DNA from: JAEUMG01 sp046349315
Lineage (GTDB): Bacteria > Pseudomonadota > Alphaproteobacteria > Rhizobiales > Aestuariivirgaceae
Direction: 5' to 3'
DNA length: 64,000 bases
Assembly (NCBI GenBank): GCA_046349315.1
Contig: JAXMCQ010000026.1
Location: 15,791-79,790 of the forward strand
This document shows, piece after piece, positions 34,605 to 43,216 of the stretch. Position numbers and translations under genes: made by a program. Every line of letters starts with the position of its first letter. Positions within the stretch are counted from its first letter, which is position 1. The notes beneath the pieces are model-generated. The model was not told the origin of the DNA. It searched no databases and saw only the letters and a list, made by a program, of their open reading frames with translations.

Positions 34605-35344
34605 GTGCCCGCGTCGTTCTCATCACCGGTGGCAGCCGTGGCATTGGTGCCGCCGTGTCGCGCGCCGCGGCAAAGGACGGCTATCGCGTCGCGATCAATT
34701 ATGCGAGCCGCCGCGAGCCGGCGGAGAAACTCGTCGCCGAGATCGCAGCGCTCGGCGGCAAGGCGATTGCGGTCAAGGGCGATGTCTCGAAGCATGATGA
34801 TGTCGTTGCAATGTTCGACGCCGCCGAAAAGGCGCTCGGTCCCGTTACCGCTATCGTCAACAATGCCGGCATCACCGGAAAGAGCAGCCCGCTCGCCAAG
34901 TCCGATCCGGCCGTCATCCGTGAATGCATTGATATCAACGTGACGGGGGCGATCCTTGTGGCGCGCGAAGCGGCGCGGCGCATGCTGCCGAAAAAATCCG
35001 GCATCATCGTCAACCTATCCTCGGCCGCCTCCACCATGGGCAGTCCCGGCGAATATGTTTGGTACGCCGCCTCCAAGGGCGCCATCGACAGCCTCACCAT
35101 CGGGCTTGCCAAGGAACTTGCGATCCACGGCATTCGCGTCAATGCCGTGCAGCCGGGCATGGTCGAGACCGAAATTCATGCCTTGTCGAGCGAAGATGCT
35201 GGCCGCGTCGAGCGCATCAGGCCGTTGATACCCATGCAGCGCATCGGCAAGCCGGAAGAGATCGCCGATGCGGTCATGTATCTCTTAGGCGACCGCTCTA
35301 CTTATGTGACGGGCGCCATCCTGCGCGTCTCCGGCGGCCGCTGA
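34601..35344 (+). CDS. Short-chain dehydrogenase inserted between hisA and hisF
   Basis: Classical SDR oxidoreductase of 247 residues: NADP-type TGGSRGIGAAVSRAA at the N-terminus, NNAGITGKSS, the catalytic Ser in SSAAST, Tyr and Lys in YAASKGAI, and PGMVETEIHA after it; the end GAILRVSGGR is typical of FabG-like enzymes. It resembles FabG and sugar or polyol dehydrogenases; the substrate cannot be told. The unusual part is its place: 4-base overlap with hisA, 4 bases before hisF, in an operon where these genes are normally adjacent. Confidence 0.93.
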   Translation: MSARVVLITGGSRGIGAAVSRAAAKDGYRVAINYASRREPAEKLVAEIAALGGKAIAVKGDVSKHDDVVAMFDAAEKALGPVTAIVNNAGITGKSSPLAKSDPAVIRECIDINVTGAILVAREAARRMLPKKSGIIVNLSSAASTMGSPGEYVWYAASKGAIDSLTIGLAKELAIHGIRVNAVQPGMVETEIHALSSEDAGRVERIRPLIPMQRIGKPEEIADAVMYLLGDRSTYVTGAILRVSGGR

Positions 35345-35348
35345 CGTC

Positions 35349-36110
35349 ATGCTGAAGGTCCGCATCATTCCCTGTCTCGACGTGAAAGACGGCCGCGTCG
35401 TCAAGGGCGTCAATTTCGTCGATCTGCGCGATGCCGGCGATCCCGTCGAGGCCGCCAAGGCCTATGACGCGGCGGGCGCCGATGAATTGTGTTTCCTCGA
35501 CATCACCGCCAGCCACGAGAATCGCGGCATCCTCTTTGACGTTGTAAGCCGCACTGCTGAAGCCTGTTTCATGCCCTTGACGGTGGGGGGCGGCGTGCGC
35601 GAGACGGGCGACATTCGCAAATTATTGCTCGCCGGCGCCGACAAGGTTTCGATCAATACCGCCGCCGTGCTCGATCGCGCCTTCGTCGGGCGTGCGGCCG
35701 AAAAATTCGGCAGCCAATGCATCGTTGTCGCCATCGATGCGAAAAGCGTGGCGCCGGGCCGTTATGAAATCTTCACCCATGGCGGCAGGCGTCCGACCGG
35801 GCTCGATGCGGTTCAGTTTGCCCGCGACGTCGTGGCTCTTGGCGCCGGTGAGATACTTCTGACCTCCATGGATCGCGATGGCACCGGCAAGGGCTTCGAT
35901 GTCGCCTTGACGCGGGCCATTGCCGATGCGGTCACTGTGCCGGTCATCGCTTCGGGCGGGGTCGGCACGCTCGATCACCTGGTCGAAGGCGTCCGCGACG
36001 GCGGCGCGGCGGCAGTGCTTGCCGCCTCGATCTTTCATTTCGGTAGCTATACGATTGGCGAAGCCAAGCGCCACATGGCAAGCCACGCGATCCCGATGCG
36101 CATGAACTGA
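35349..36110 (+). CDS. hisF: Imidazole glycerol phosphate synthase, cyclase subunit
   Basis: Cyclase that joins PRFAR and ammonia to give imidazole glycerol phosphate and AICAR. The 253-residue barrel has the catalytic Asp in IPCLDVKDGRVVKGVNF, LTVGGGVRETGD, and the second Asp in LLTSMDRDGTGKG. Works with HisH, two genes upstream apart from the intervening hisA and SDR genes. hisE follows by 18 bases. Confidence 0.97.
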   Translation: MLKVRIIPCLDVKDGRVVKGVNFVDLRDAGDPVEAAKAYDAAGADELCFLDITASHENRGILFDVVSRTAEACFMPLTVGGGVRETGDIRKLLLAGADKVSINTAAVLDRAFVGRAAEKFGSQCIVVAIDAKSVAPGRYEIFTHGGRRPTGLDAVQFARDVVALGAGEILLTSMDRDGTGKGFDVALTRAIADAVTVPVIASGGVGTLDHLVEGVRDGGAAAVLAASIFHFGSYTIGEAKRHMASHAIPMRMN

Positions 36111-36128
36111 GCGGCGAAGGATAAAACG

Positions 36129-36461
36129 ATGCCCGATCACAAGCTCGAAGTCTTAGCCGAACTCGCCGACACGGTAGCGGCGCGCCGCCATGCCTCGCCC
36201 GATGTCTCCTACACGGCCAAGCTTCTGTCGCAAGGCATCGAGAAATGCGCCAAGAAGGTCGGCGAAGAGGCGGTTGAAACCGCCATGGCCGCAGTGAAAG
36301 GCGATCGCGCCCATTTACGCACCGAGGCCGCCGATCTCTTTTACCACCTGATCGTCCTCCTTGAGGTTTCCGGTACGCCGCTTTCCGATGTCATGGGTGA
36401 ATTGGCCAAGCGCGTCGGTACCAGCGGCCTTGCCGAGAAGGCCGGGCGCAAGACGGTCTGA
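36129..36461 (+). CDS. hisE: Phosphoribosyl-ATP diphosphatase
   Basis: Second step of histidine synthesis, splitting pyrophosphate from phosphoribosyl-ATP. The 110-residue all-alpha protein has the metal-binding EEAVETAMAAVKGDR and DLFYHLIVLLEVSG motifs of the MazG-like fold. It is a separate gene, not fused with hisI. coaA starts 2 bases after the stop, so both are probably translated together. Confidence 0.96.
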   Translation: MPDHKLEVLAELADTVAARRHASPDVSYTAKLLSQGIEKCAKKVGEEAVETAMAAVKGDRAHLRTEAADLFYHLIVLLEVSGTPLSDVMGELAKRVGTSGLAEKAGRKTV

Positions 36462-36463
36462 TC

Positions 36464-37414
36464 ATGGAACAGCTCGCCAAGCAGGTTTCGCCCTTCCGGC
36501 GTTTCTCGCGCGAGGAATGGGCGAAACTGCGCGCCGATACGCCGCTTACCCTCGATCAGAGCGATCTCGACGAATTGAGGAGCTTGAACGACCGCATCGA
36601 TCTCGACGAGATCGTGGCGATCTATCTACCCTTGTCGCGCCTCCTCAATCTCTATGTCGCCGCGACCCAGGAGCTGTTCCGCGCCACGCATCACTTCCTT
36701 CATATCGACAATCCGAAAGTGCCCTATGTCATCGGCATGGCGGGAAGTGTCGCCGTCGGCAAGAGCACGACGGCGCGCATTCTGCAGCGATTATTGGCGC
36801 GCTGGCCAAACCATCCCAAGGTCGATCTTCTGACCACGGATGGGTTCTTGATGCCCAACGAGGTTCTCGAGCGCGAAGGATTGATGAGCCGCAAGGGCTT
36901 TCCAGAGAGCTATGACCTTCCGGCGATCCTGCGCGTCATGTCGGAGGTGAAAGCCGGCAAGCGTAATGTCGCCGCCCCGCTCTATTCGCATTTGAGCTAC
37001 AATGTGCTGAAGGGTGAGCATCAGATCATCGACCAACCGGATATTCTGATCGTCGAGGGCTTGAACGTGCTGCAGACCGGCCGGCCGCCGCGCGACGGCC
37101 GCGGCATCCCGAATGTTTCCGACTTCTTCGATTTCTCGGTCTATATCGATGCCGATCTCGAAGATCTGAGGAGCTGGTACGTCGACCGCTTCTTCTCATT
37201 GCGTGATACTGCCTTCAAGAATCCAAAGTCATACTTCCATCGCTATTCTGATCTTTCCGACAAGGAAGCGCGGACCATCGCCAATCGCATCTGGGAGACG
37301 ATCAATCTCGTCAATCTGCGCGAGAATGTACTGCCCACCCGCCAGCGCGCCGATCTCATCCTGCGCAAAGGTCACGATCACGTCATCCGCGGGGTGTGGC
37401 TCAGGAAGCTCTAA
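36464..37414 (+). CDS. coaA: Type I pantothenate kinase
   Basis: First and rate-setting step of CoA synthesis: ATP-dependent phosphorylation of pantothenate. The 316 residues match the E. coli-type kinase: PFRRFSREEWAKLR, the P-loop GSVAVGKSTTARILQRLL, TTDGFLMPNEVL, FPESYDLP, and YNVLKGEHQIIDQPDILIVEG region. It ends the his operon transcript, a common arrangement in rhizobia. The 248-base convergent gap after it is filled with repeats. Confidence 0.96.
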   Translation: MEQLAKQVSPFRRFSREEWAKLRADTPLTLDQSDLDELRSLNDRIDLDEIVAIYLPLSRLLNLYVAATQELFRATHHFLHIDNPKVPYVIGMAGSVAVGKSTTARILQRLLARWPNHPKVDLLTTDGFLMPNEVLEREGLMSRKGFPESYDLPAILRVMSEVKAGKRNVAAPLYSHLSYNVLKGEHQIIDQPDILIVEGLNVLQTGRPPRDGRGIPNVSDFFDFSVYIDADLEDLRSWYVDRFFSLRDTAFKNPKSYFHRYSDLSDKEARTIANRIWETINLVNLRENVLPTRQRADLILRKGHDHVIRGVWLRKL

Positions 37415-37432
37415 CGACTACGTCAATTTTTG

Positions 37433-37499
37433 TCTCTCCATGGCAGGCCTTGAGCCTGCCATCCAGACTGGATCGGCGGGTCAAGCCCGCCGATGGAGG
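37433..37499. repeat. Type B palindromic repeat, copy 1
   Basis: TCTCTCCATGGC...GGTCAAGCC...GATGGAGG with internal self-complementary parts (GGCAGGC..GCCTGCC and GGCGGG..CCCGCC). A close copy stands at 45291-45359. Confidence 0.7.
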
Positions 37500-37518
37500 G
37501 TTTTGAGACCTCTCAGCT

Positions 37519-37615
37519 TGTCATCACCGGACTTGTTCCGGTGATCCACTGTGCCGATACTCCGTCTCCGATCACTCGGCGCGATGGATTGCCGGAACAA
37601 GTCCGGCAATGACAA
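37519..37615. repeat. Type A two-hairpin repeat, copy 2
   Basis: Both hairpins are present but with paired base changes against the other copies: left ATCACCGGA..TTCCGGTGAT, right ATTGCCGGA..TCCGGCAAT. The compensating changes keep the stems, which points to selection on structure or to mobile origin as REP-like pairs. Ends TGACAA as in the others. Confidence 0.8.
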
Positions 37616-37662
37616 ATATTGATAGGTTGCTCTGCCTTCTCCCGCTTGCGGGAGAGGACGGC

Positions 37663-38658
37663 TCACATCAATCCATGCTGCCGTGCATGCTCGGCGAGGT
37701 TGACTTCCGGTCGGGCGCCGATATGCGAGATGACTTCCGCCGCGGCGAGCCCGCCGAGCCTTGCGCAATGATCGAGCGGCTTGGCCTGCGTGAACCCGTA
37801 GAGAAAACCCGAGGCAAAGAGATCGCCGGCCCCCGTCGCATCGACGAGTTTCTTGATCGGATGCGCCGGAACCGTGTGGAGTTCATCGCCCGACACCACC
37901 ACGCAGCCCTTCTCCGAGCGCGTCAGCACGGCGATTTCGCAATCATCTGCTGCAAGCTCGAGTGCCTGGCTGAAGTCATCGGTCTGGTAGAGCGAGGTGA
38001 TCTCCGTCTCATTGGCAAAGACGATGTCGATCTGGTTCCTGATGAGATCGAGGAAGCTGTCGCGATGCCGGTCGACGCAGAAGGAATCGGAGAGCGTGAT
38101 CGCCGTCTTGCGCCCGGCTTGGCGCGCGATTGCCGCGGCCTTGACGAAGGCTTCCTTCGCCTCCGGCCGGTCCCAGAGATAGCCTTCCATATAGGTGACG
38201 GCGGAGCCTGAGACGATCTCCGGCACGATGTCGGCCACCGTCAGATTCACGCAGGCGCCAAGATACGTGTTCATCGTGCGCTCGCCATCGGGCGTCACCA
38301 GGATGAAGCTGCGCGCCGTTGCCGGACCGTCGACCGCGCGGGCCGAATCGAAATGGACGCCCTGCGCGCGCAAATCATGGCCGAAGAGCTCGCCCATCTG
38401 GTCCTGCTTGATTTTGCCGAAATAGGCCGAGCGCCCGCCGAAGGACGCAATGCCAGCCGCGGTATTGCCGGCCGAACCGCCGGAGATCACGGTAGCCGGC
38501 CCCATATCGGCGAAGAGCTCTTCCGCCGTTGTCTCGTCGATCAACCGCATCATACCCTTGGCGAGCTGGTGCTTCTCGAGAAACCGGTCGTCGACACGGG
38601 CGAGCACATCGACAATGGCATTGCCGATGGAGAGGACGTCAAAGCGCGATTGCGACAT
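37663..38658 (-). CDS. PfkB-family adenosine kinase
   Basis: Predicted nucleoside or sugar kinase of 331 residues, of the ribokinase fold. FDVLSIGNAIVDVLARVDD at the start, GGSAGNTAAGIASFGG for substrate binding, and the PfkB signature DATGAGDLFASGFLYG with the catalytic Asp near residue 290. The alphaproteobacterial relatives of this length are annotated as adenosine kinases; ribokinase or fructokinase activity cannot be excluded by reading. It converges on coaA and is divergent from the EI24-type gene, 84 bases between starts. Confidence 0.88.
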   Translation of the reverse strand: MSQSRFDVLSIGNAIVDVLARVDDRFLEKHQLAKGMMRLIDETTAEELFADMGPATVISGGSAGNTAAGIASFGGRSAYFGKIKQDQMGELFGHDLRAQGVHFDSARAVDGPATARSFILVTPDGERTMNTYLGACVNLTVADIVPEIVSGSAVTYMEGYLWDRPEAKEAFVKAAAIARQAGRKTAITLSDSFCVDRHRDSFLDLIRNQIDIVFANETEITSLYQTDDFSQALELAADDCEIAVLTRSEKGCVVVSGDELHTVPAHPIKKLVDATGAGDLFASGFLYGFTQAKPLDHCARLGGLAAAEVISHIGARPEVNLAEHARQHGLM

Positions 38659-38742
38659 GGAGAGCCTTGGAGAAATGCGGGAATTCAGCCGATAGACGAT
38701 GCCACTTGTCGCCGCAAGGGAGGCTCACTATCTCTCAGCGCC

Positions 38743-39408
38743 ATGATATCGGCAGCATTCAAGGCGCTCCAGGATCTCCTCTCGCCGGAGTTTCGTGGGA
38801 TTCTCATCAAGGCGCTCGTCCTGACGCTCGTGCTTTTCGTCGGCGTTTTCGTCGCCGTCGAGATCCTGCTGACCTCCCTGAGCCTCGTGCCCTGGGCTTG
38901 GGCCGAGGACCTGATCGCGGTCGTCGCCGGCCTTGGGCTCCTGGTTGCCTTCTTCTTCCTCGCCGCGCCCGTCACGGCCATGTTTGCAGGGCTCTTCCTT
39001 GATCGTGTCGCGGGCTTTGTCGAGAAGCGCCATTATCCGCGCGATCCGCCCGGCGTCGATCTCCCCATGCGCCAGGCAATCGTCTTTGCACTGCAATTCG
39101 CAGCGATTATCCTGCTCGTCAATCTGGCAATCCTTCCGGTCGTCTTCTTCGGCATTGGCGCCATCGGCTTCATCATCGCCAACGCCTACCTGCTCAGCCG
39201 CGAATATTTCGAAATGGCGGCGATGCGCTACATGGACGTTGAGGACGCCAAGGAATTCCGCCGCATCAACTCGCCGCAGGTCTTCGTCTCGGGTTTCATC
39301 CCGGCGCTTCTTGCCATCGTGCCGATCGTCAACCTCGTCGTGCCGCTCTTCTCGACCTCCTACTTCATGCACATCCTCAAAGGGATGCGGAGACGGTCTT
39401 CGGCGTGA
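38743..39408 (+). CDS. EI24/CysZ-like membrane protein
   Basis: A 221-residue membrane protein with about four to five hydrophobic segments (ALVLTLVLFVGVFVAVEILL, LIAVVAGLGLLVAFFFLAAPV, FAAIILLVNLAILPVVFFG, FIPALLAIVPIVNLVVPL) and the EI24 family segments YPRDPPG and NAYLLSREYFEMAAMR. E. coli CysZ of this superfamily takes up sulfate; the alphaproteobacterial ones are not well studied and no sulfur gene is next to it. The start at 38743 (MISAAFKALQDLLSP) fits the family; an upstream frame runs antisense to the kinase. Its 3' end overlaps nth by 32 bases. Confidence 0.85.
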   Translation: MISAAFKALQDLLSPEFRGILIKALVLTLVLFVGVFVAVEILLTSLSLVPWAWAEDLIAVVAGLGLLVAFFFLAAPVTAMFAGLFLDRVAGFVEKRHYPRDPPGVDLPMRQAIVFALQFAAIILLVNLAILPVVFFGIGAIGFIIANAYLLSREYFEMAAMRYMDVEDAKEFRRINSPQVFVSGFIPALLAIVPIVNLVVPLFSTSYFMHILKGMRRRSSA

Positions 39409-40039
39409 AGAGGCAGATATCGGCGATGAGACAATTATAGCAGCGCGGTTTCCGCGCCAGGCATACATAGCGCCCGTGCAGGATCAGCCAATGATGCGCA
39501 TGGAGCTTGTACTTCTGAGGAACGATCTTCTCGAGCCCCAATTCCACTTCGTAAGGCGTCTTGCCCGGCGCCATGCCGGTGCGGTTGCCGACCCTGAAAA
39601 TATGCGTGTCGACCGCAATCGTCGGCTCGCCGAATGCGATGTTGAGCACGACATTGGCGGTCTTGCGCCCGACTCCGGGCAGCGTTTCCAGCGCCGCGCG
39701 CTCGCGCGGCACGTTTCCCCCGTGTTGTTCGACGAGCGCCTTTGACAGGCCGATCACATTCTTGGCCTTGGTCCGATAGAGGCCGATCGTCTTGATAAGC
39801 TCGCGCACTCTGTCTTCGCCGAGTGCCAGCATTTTTTCGGGCGTGTCGGCCAAGGCAAACAGGGCCGGCGTCGCCTTGTTGACCCCGGCATCGGTCGCCT
39901 GTGCGGAGAGCACCACCGCGACAAGCAGCGTGAAGGCATTGAGGGAATTGAGCTCGCCTTTGGGATGGGGGTCGGCTTCGGCAAAGCGCCTAAAAATTTC
40001 TTCGACCTGCGCCGGCTTGAGCCGCCTCGCCTTCGCCAT
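39377..40039 (-). CDS. nth: Endonuclease III
   Basis: DNA glycosylase/AP lyase that removes oxidized pyrimidines. The 220 residues have the helix-hairpin-helix LPGVGRKTANVV with the catalytic Lys, VDTHIFRVGNR with the catalytic Asp, and a C-terminal [4Fe-4S] cluster motif C-X6-C-X2-C-X5-C (CLARKPRCYNCLIADIC). It overlaps the EI24-type gene at the 3' ends by 32 bases and is divergent from the DUF2244 gene. Confidence 0.96.
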   Translation of the reverse strand: MAKARRLKPAQVEEIFRRFAEADPHPKGELNSLNAFTLLVAVVLSAQATDAGVNKATPALFALADTPEKMLALGEDRVRELIKTIGLYRTKAKNVIGLSKALVEQHGGNVPRERAALETLPGVGRKTANVVLNIAFGEPTIAVDTHIFRVGNRTGMAPGKTPYEVELGLEKIVPQKYKLHAHHWLILHGRYVCLARKPRCYNCLIADICLFTPKTVSASL

Positions 40040-40097
40040 GATGCCCCGTCCACTATGCCGCCTCCCTGCCTAGCCCGATTGCGTTTAAGAACCAAGC

Positions 40098-40565
40098 ATG
40101 GCCCTGCCTGAGACCAAGTTCCTCCTGACCCCGCACCGTTCCTTGTCGCGCAAGGGCTTTCTGATGGTCATGGGCACGATCGCCGGATTGAATCTCATTG
40201 GCGGAACCGCCTTCTGGCTCTTGGGCGCTTGGCCGGTCGTGGGCTTCATGGGCCTCGACGTGCTGCTTATCTGGTGGGCGTTTAAGGCCAATTTTGCCGC
40301 CGCCCGCCGCGCCGAGCGGATCGAGGTCACCGATCACGAACTGATTCTCGAACGGCTTTTTCCCGGCCGACCGCCCTTGGAGAGCCGCTTTGTCAGGGGC
40401 TGGGTCAGGGTCGAACTCGAGGAGGATCGCGAGCGCGAACTGATCGGCCGGCTCTATCTCAACTCCCGGCACAAGCGCACCGAGATCGGCTCTTTCTTAA
40501 GCCCGGCCGAGCGTAAGACCCTGGCGGGAGCGCTGAAGCAGGCCTTGGCGCGCCCTCATATCTGA
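40098..40565 (+). CDS. DUF2244 membrane protein
   Basis: A 155-residue protein with two hydrophobic helices near residues 20-60 (FLMVMGTIAGLNLIGGTAFWLL, GFMGLDVLLIWWAFKANF) followed by a soluble part with ERLFPGRPPLESRF and the family end EIGSFLSPAERKTLAGAL. This architecture is that of DUF2244, common beside nth in rhizobia. No function is known. The Ada-type gene starts 48 bases later and could be cotranscribed. Confidence 0.88.
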   Translation: MALPETKFLLTPHRSLSRKGFLMVMGTIAGLNLIGGTAFWLLGAWPVVGFMGLDVLLIWWAFKANFAAARRAERIEVTDHELILERLFPGRPPLESRFVRGWVRVELEEDRERELIGRLYLNSRHKRTEIGSFLSPAERKTLAGALKQALARPHI

Positions 40566-40613
40566 GCAAGAATCGGGTGGGCAGCCCCTGGCCCCGCGCT
40601 TAAATTCGGTCTC

Positions 40614-41483
40614 ATGAACATGATCGACATTACCTCATCCCCCGCCCGCGATTATGCGCTGGTGAAACAAACCTTGGCCTTCATCAAGGAAAACTGGCGC
40701 GAACAACCAACGCTGGAGACCATTGCCGAACAGGCTGGCCTCTCGCCCCATCATTTGCAGCGGCTTTTCACCCGCTGGGCCGGATTGTCGCCCAAGGCCT
40801 TCCTCCAGGCGGTCACTCTCGACCACGCAAGGGGTCTGTTGCGCGATTCAGCCTCGATCCTCGATACGGCCTACGAGGTCGGGCTTTCAGGCCCTGGCCG
40901 CCTGCATGATCTCTTCGTCACCCATGAAGGCATGTCGCCCGGCCTCTACAAGGCCAAGGGCAAGGGCCTCGTCATTCAGTATGGCTTCCATGCCTGCCCC
41001 TTTGGCAATGCCTTGGTGATGATCACCGATCAGGGCTTGGCCGGTCTCGCTTTCGCCGATGACGGCGAGGAGAAAGCGGCGCTCGCCGACATGACCTCGC
41101 GCTGGCCGGAAGCCGATTACATCGAGGACGCGCAAGCGACCGCATCCTATGCCGAGCGCATCTTCAATCCGGAGAACTGGAAGCCCGACGAGCCCTTGCG
41201 CGTCGTCTTCATTGGCACTGATTTCGAGATCAGGGTGTGGGAGACATTGCTCCGCATCCCCTTGGGCCGACGGACGAGCTATTCCGATATTGCCGCGCAT
41301 TTGGGCAAACCGTCTGCGGCGCGCGCCGTGGGTACGGCAGTCGGCCGCAATCCGGTGTCCTTTGTCGTGCCCTGTCATCGCGTGATGGGGAAATCCGGAA
41401 GCCTCTGCGGCTATCACTGGGGCCTCACCCGCAAGCGTGCCATCCTCGGCTGGGAAGCCGGCGTCGCGGCGCGAGCGGCGTAA
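40614..41483 (+). CDS. AraC-domain methylated-DNA-protein cysteine methyltransferase (Ada-type)
   Basis: DNA repair protein of 289 residues. An N-terminal AraC-type helix-turn-helix (TIAEQAGLSPHHLQRLFTRWAG, VGLSGPGRLHDLFV) is followed by the O6-alkylguanine transferase domain with RRTSYSDIAAHLGKPSAARAVG and the acceptor Cys in FVVPCHRVMGKSG. The N-terminal Cys4 phosphotriester domain of E. coli Ada, which senses methyl damage, is missing; so DNA-binding and repair are joined without the known sensor. The usual name is bifunctional transcriptional regulator/O6-methylguanine-DNA methyltransferase. It converges on the MttB-family gene. Confidence 0.93.
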   Translation: MNMIDITSSPARDYALVKQTLAFIKENWREQPTLETIAEQAGLSPHHLQRLFTRWAGLSPKAFLQAVTLDHARGLLRDSASILDTAYEVGLSGPGRLHDLFVTHEGMSPGLYKAKGKGLVIQYGFHACPFGNALVMITDQGLAGLAFADDGEEKAALADMTSRWPEADYIEDAQATASYAERIFNPENWKPDEPLRVVFIGTDFEIRVWETLLRIPLGRRTSYSDIAAHLGKPSAARAVGTAVGRNPVSFVVPCHRVMGKSGSLCGYHWGLTRKRAILGWEAGVAARAA

Positions 41484-41500
41484 CATCTCACATCAAAATC

Positions 41501-41586
41501 GTCATGCCAGCGAAAGCTGGCATCCCCTGACGCGGTGCCGCTAGCGGAGATGATTCAGGGGACCCGAGCTTTCGCTGGGGTGACGG
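41501..41586. repeat. Type C palindromic repeat
   Basis: ATGCCAGC-gaaa-GCTGGCAT hairpin followed by CCCCTG...CAGGGG and GAGCTTTCGCTGGGGTGACG, which is partly complementary to the first hairpin's AGCGAAAGCT. It lies directly beside a type A repeat in the gap between convergent genes. I see no second full copy in the window. Confidence 0.6.
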
Positions 41587-41595
41587 TATTTAACT

Positions 41596-41693
41596 TGTCA
41601 TTGCCGGGCTTGTCCCGGCAATCCATCGGGCATCAAACTCCGCCTACGGAGCATCGGCACAGTGGATCCCCGCAACGAGTGCGGGGATAACAA
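41596..41693. repeat. Type A two-hairpin repeat, copy 3
   Basis: Left hairpin ATTGCCGGGC.GTCCCGGCAAT, right hairpin ATCCCCGCA-acgag-TGCGGGGAT; ends at TAACAA rather than TGACAA. Located between the convergent Ada-type and MttB-family genes. Confidence 0.85.
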
Positions 41694-41698
41694 GAGGG

Positions 41699-43216
41699 TT
41701 ACGGCGCGGCTGTGGCGCCCCTCTTCCTTCGCCCCATGTAGTCTTTCAGCGCCTCTTCCACCCCCGCATCGATCGATGGGCGTTCGTAAGTCTCGACCAT
41801 CTGCTTCCAGATGCGATTGGCCTTTTGCGGCGCCGTCTCGCTGCCGCGCTCGCGCCAGCTTTCGTAATTGGCCCAATTGGAGACGAGCGGCGTGTAGAAG
41901 GCCGTCTCGTAGCGCGCCAATGTATGCGCGGTGCCGAAATAATGCCCGGCCGGCCCGACATCGCGGATCGCATCAAGCGCCAGGCTCTCGGTATCGACGG
42001 AGAACGGCTCGCAATAGGCGGCCATCATCTGCAGCATCTCAGCATCGAGTATCAATTTCTCGAAAGACGCGGTCAGCCCGCCATGCAGCCATCCCGCAGC
42101 GTGCAGGATCATATTGGCGCCGCCCATGACGGCACCCCACAATGCCATCATGCTTTCATAGGCCGCCTGCGCATCGACATCGTTCGCCGCATTCACATTG
42201 CTCGAGCGGAACGGCACGCCGATATGGCGCGCCAATTGGCCCGAGGCTTGCGCGGCCTGTGCATATTCGGGCGTGCCGAAAGCGGGGGCTCCTGAGCGCA
42301 TGTCGACATTGGAGGTGAAGCCGCCATACATGACCGGCGATCCCGGGCGCACGATCTGGCACAGAACGATGCCGGCGAGCGCTTCGGCATGCTGCTGCGC
42401 CAATGCGCCGGCCAATGTCACCGGCGACATCGCACCCGCCAAGGTGAAGGGAGTCACCACCACGCACTGCCCATGCTCGGCATAGGTCATCAGCCCTTCC
42501 GCCATGGGGACGTCGAGCTGCAAGGGCGAATTGGTGTTGATGATGCAGGTGAAAACCGTGCGGTCGATCAAGCCCTCGCGCGTGGTGCCGAGCGAGATCG
42601 CCGCCATTTCTAAGGCATCGATCGACCGCTCGGTGCCGAGGCCCTGCGGCTGCCAGTTCTTATCCAGCAATGTGATCTCGGCAAAGTATAAATCGAGATG
42701 GCGCGTATCGGCGGGCAGATCGAGCGGCTCGAACGGCCCGCCGCCTTCCTGGTGCAATATGTCGAGGGTTTGCACGACCTTGAGATAGTCGCACATTTCG
42801 GCGTAGGTGCCGGCCCGCCTGCCGCCTTCGAGATCCATCACATAGGCCGGCCCGCCGACTGACGAGAAGATGCCGTTGCGCTTGCCGACCTTGACCGATT
42901 TGGCCGGATCGCGGGCTTCGAGCGTGAACTCGGCCGGCGCCTTGGCGATGAGCTCTTCGACCATCGCGCGGTCGAAGCGAACGCGATCCTCGCCGGGCTC
43001 GATTCTCGCGCCCGCGCGGGCGTAGTATTCGCGCGCGCGCGGCTCCAGCACCTTCATCCCGATTTCTTCGAGGATGGTGAGCGCCGTATCGTGAATGCGC
43101 GCGACGTTGTCGGCGCTGAGGATTTTGATCGGCTCGTAAGGCAGCGAGAACTGCTTCCACGGCCGCTGCGCAAAGGCGCCGGCGGTACGGGTCGGGCGGT
43201 CGCGGCGGCGGCTCAT
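41699..43216 (-). CDS. MttB-superfamily methyltransferase (non-pyrrolysine)
   Basis: A 505-residue member of the trimethylamine methyltransferase family. Known members move a methyl group from trimethylamine or quaternary amines such as glycine betaine to a corrinoid protein. The sequence has the family pattern (HDTALTILEEIGMKVLEP, SSVGGPAYVMDLEGGRR, YGGFTSNVDMRSGAPAFGTPE, GGANMILHAAGWLHGG) and no in-frame TAG, so no pyrrolysine. The substrate is unknown; glycine betaine, carnitine or proline betaine relatives are possible. Its start overlaps the stop of the dehydrogenase-like gene upstream as ATGA, so the pair is translationally coupled. No corrinoid protein or activating gene lies near it. 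Confidence 0.9.
   Translation of the reverse strand: MSRRRDRPTRTAGAFAQRPWKQFSLPYEPIKILSADNVARIHDTALTILEEIGMKVLEPRAREYYARAGARIEPGEDRVRFDRAMVEELIAKAPAEFTLEARDPAKSVKVGKRNGIFSSVGGPAYVMDLEGGRRAGTYAEMCDYLKVVQTLDILHQEGGGPFEPLDLPADTRHLDLYFAEITLLDKNWQPQGLGTERSIDALEMAAISLGTTREGLIDRTVFTCIINTNSPLQLDVPMAEGLMTYAEHGQCVVVTPFTLAGAMSPVTLAGALAQQHAEALAGIVLCQIVRPGSPVMYGGFTSNVDMRSGAPAFGTPEYAQAAQASGQLARHIGVPFRSSNVNAANDVDAQAAYESMMALWGAVMGGANMILHAAGWLHGGLTASFEKLILDAEMLQMMAAYCEPFSVDTESLALDAIRDVGPAGHYFGTAHTLARYETAFYTPLVSNWANYESWRERGSETAPQKANRIWKQMVETYERPSIDAGVEEALKDYMGRRKRGATAAP

Larger units (their letters stand above)
37415..37662. other. Convergent gap holding three repeat types
   Basis: Between coaA and the adenosine kinase gene, no coding sequence; it holds a type B repeat (37433-37499), a type A two-hairpin repeat (37519-37615) and a short type D hairpin (37639-37654). 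Confidence 0.7.

Noticed and set aside
41699..43216. Pyrrolysine at an in-frame TAG in the MttB-family gene
   Set aside because: The reading frame runs through its whole length without any TAG before the real stop, so this is a non-pyrrolysine member.
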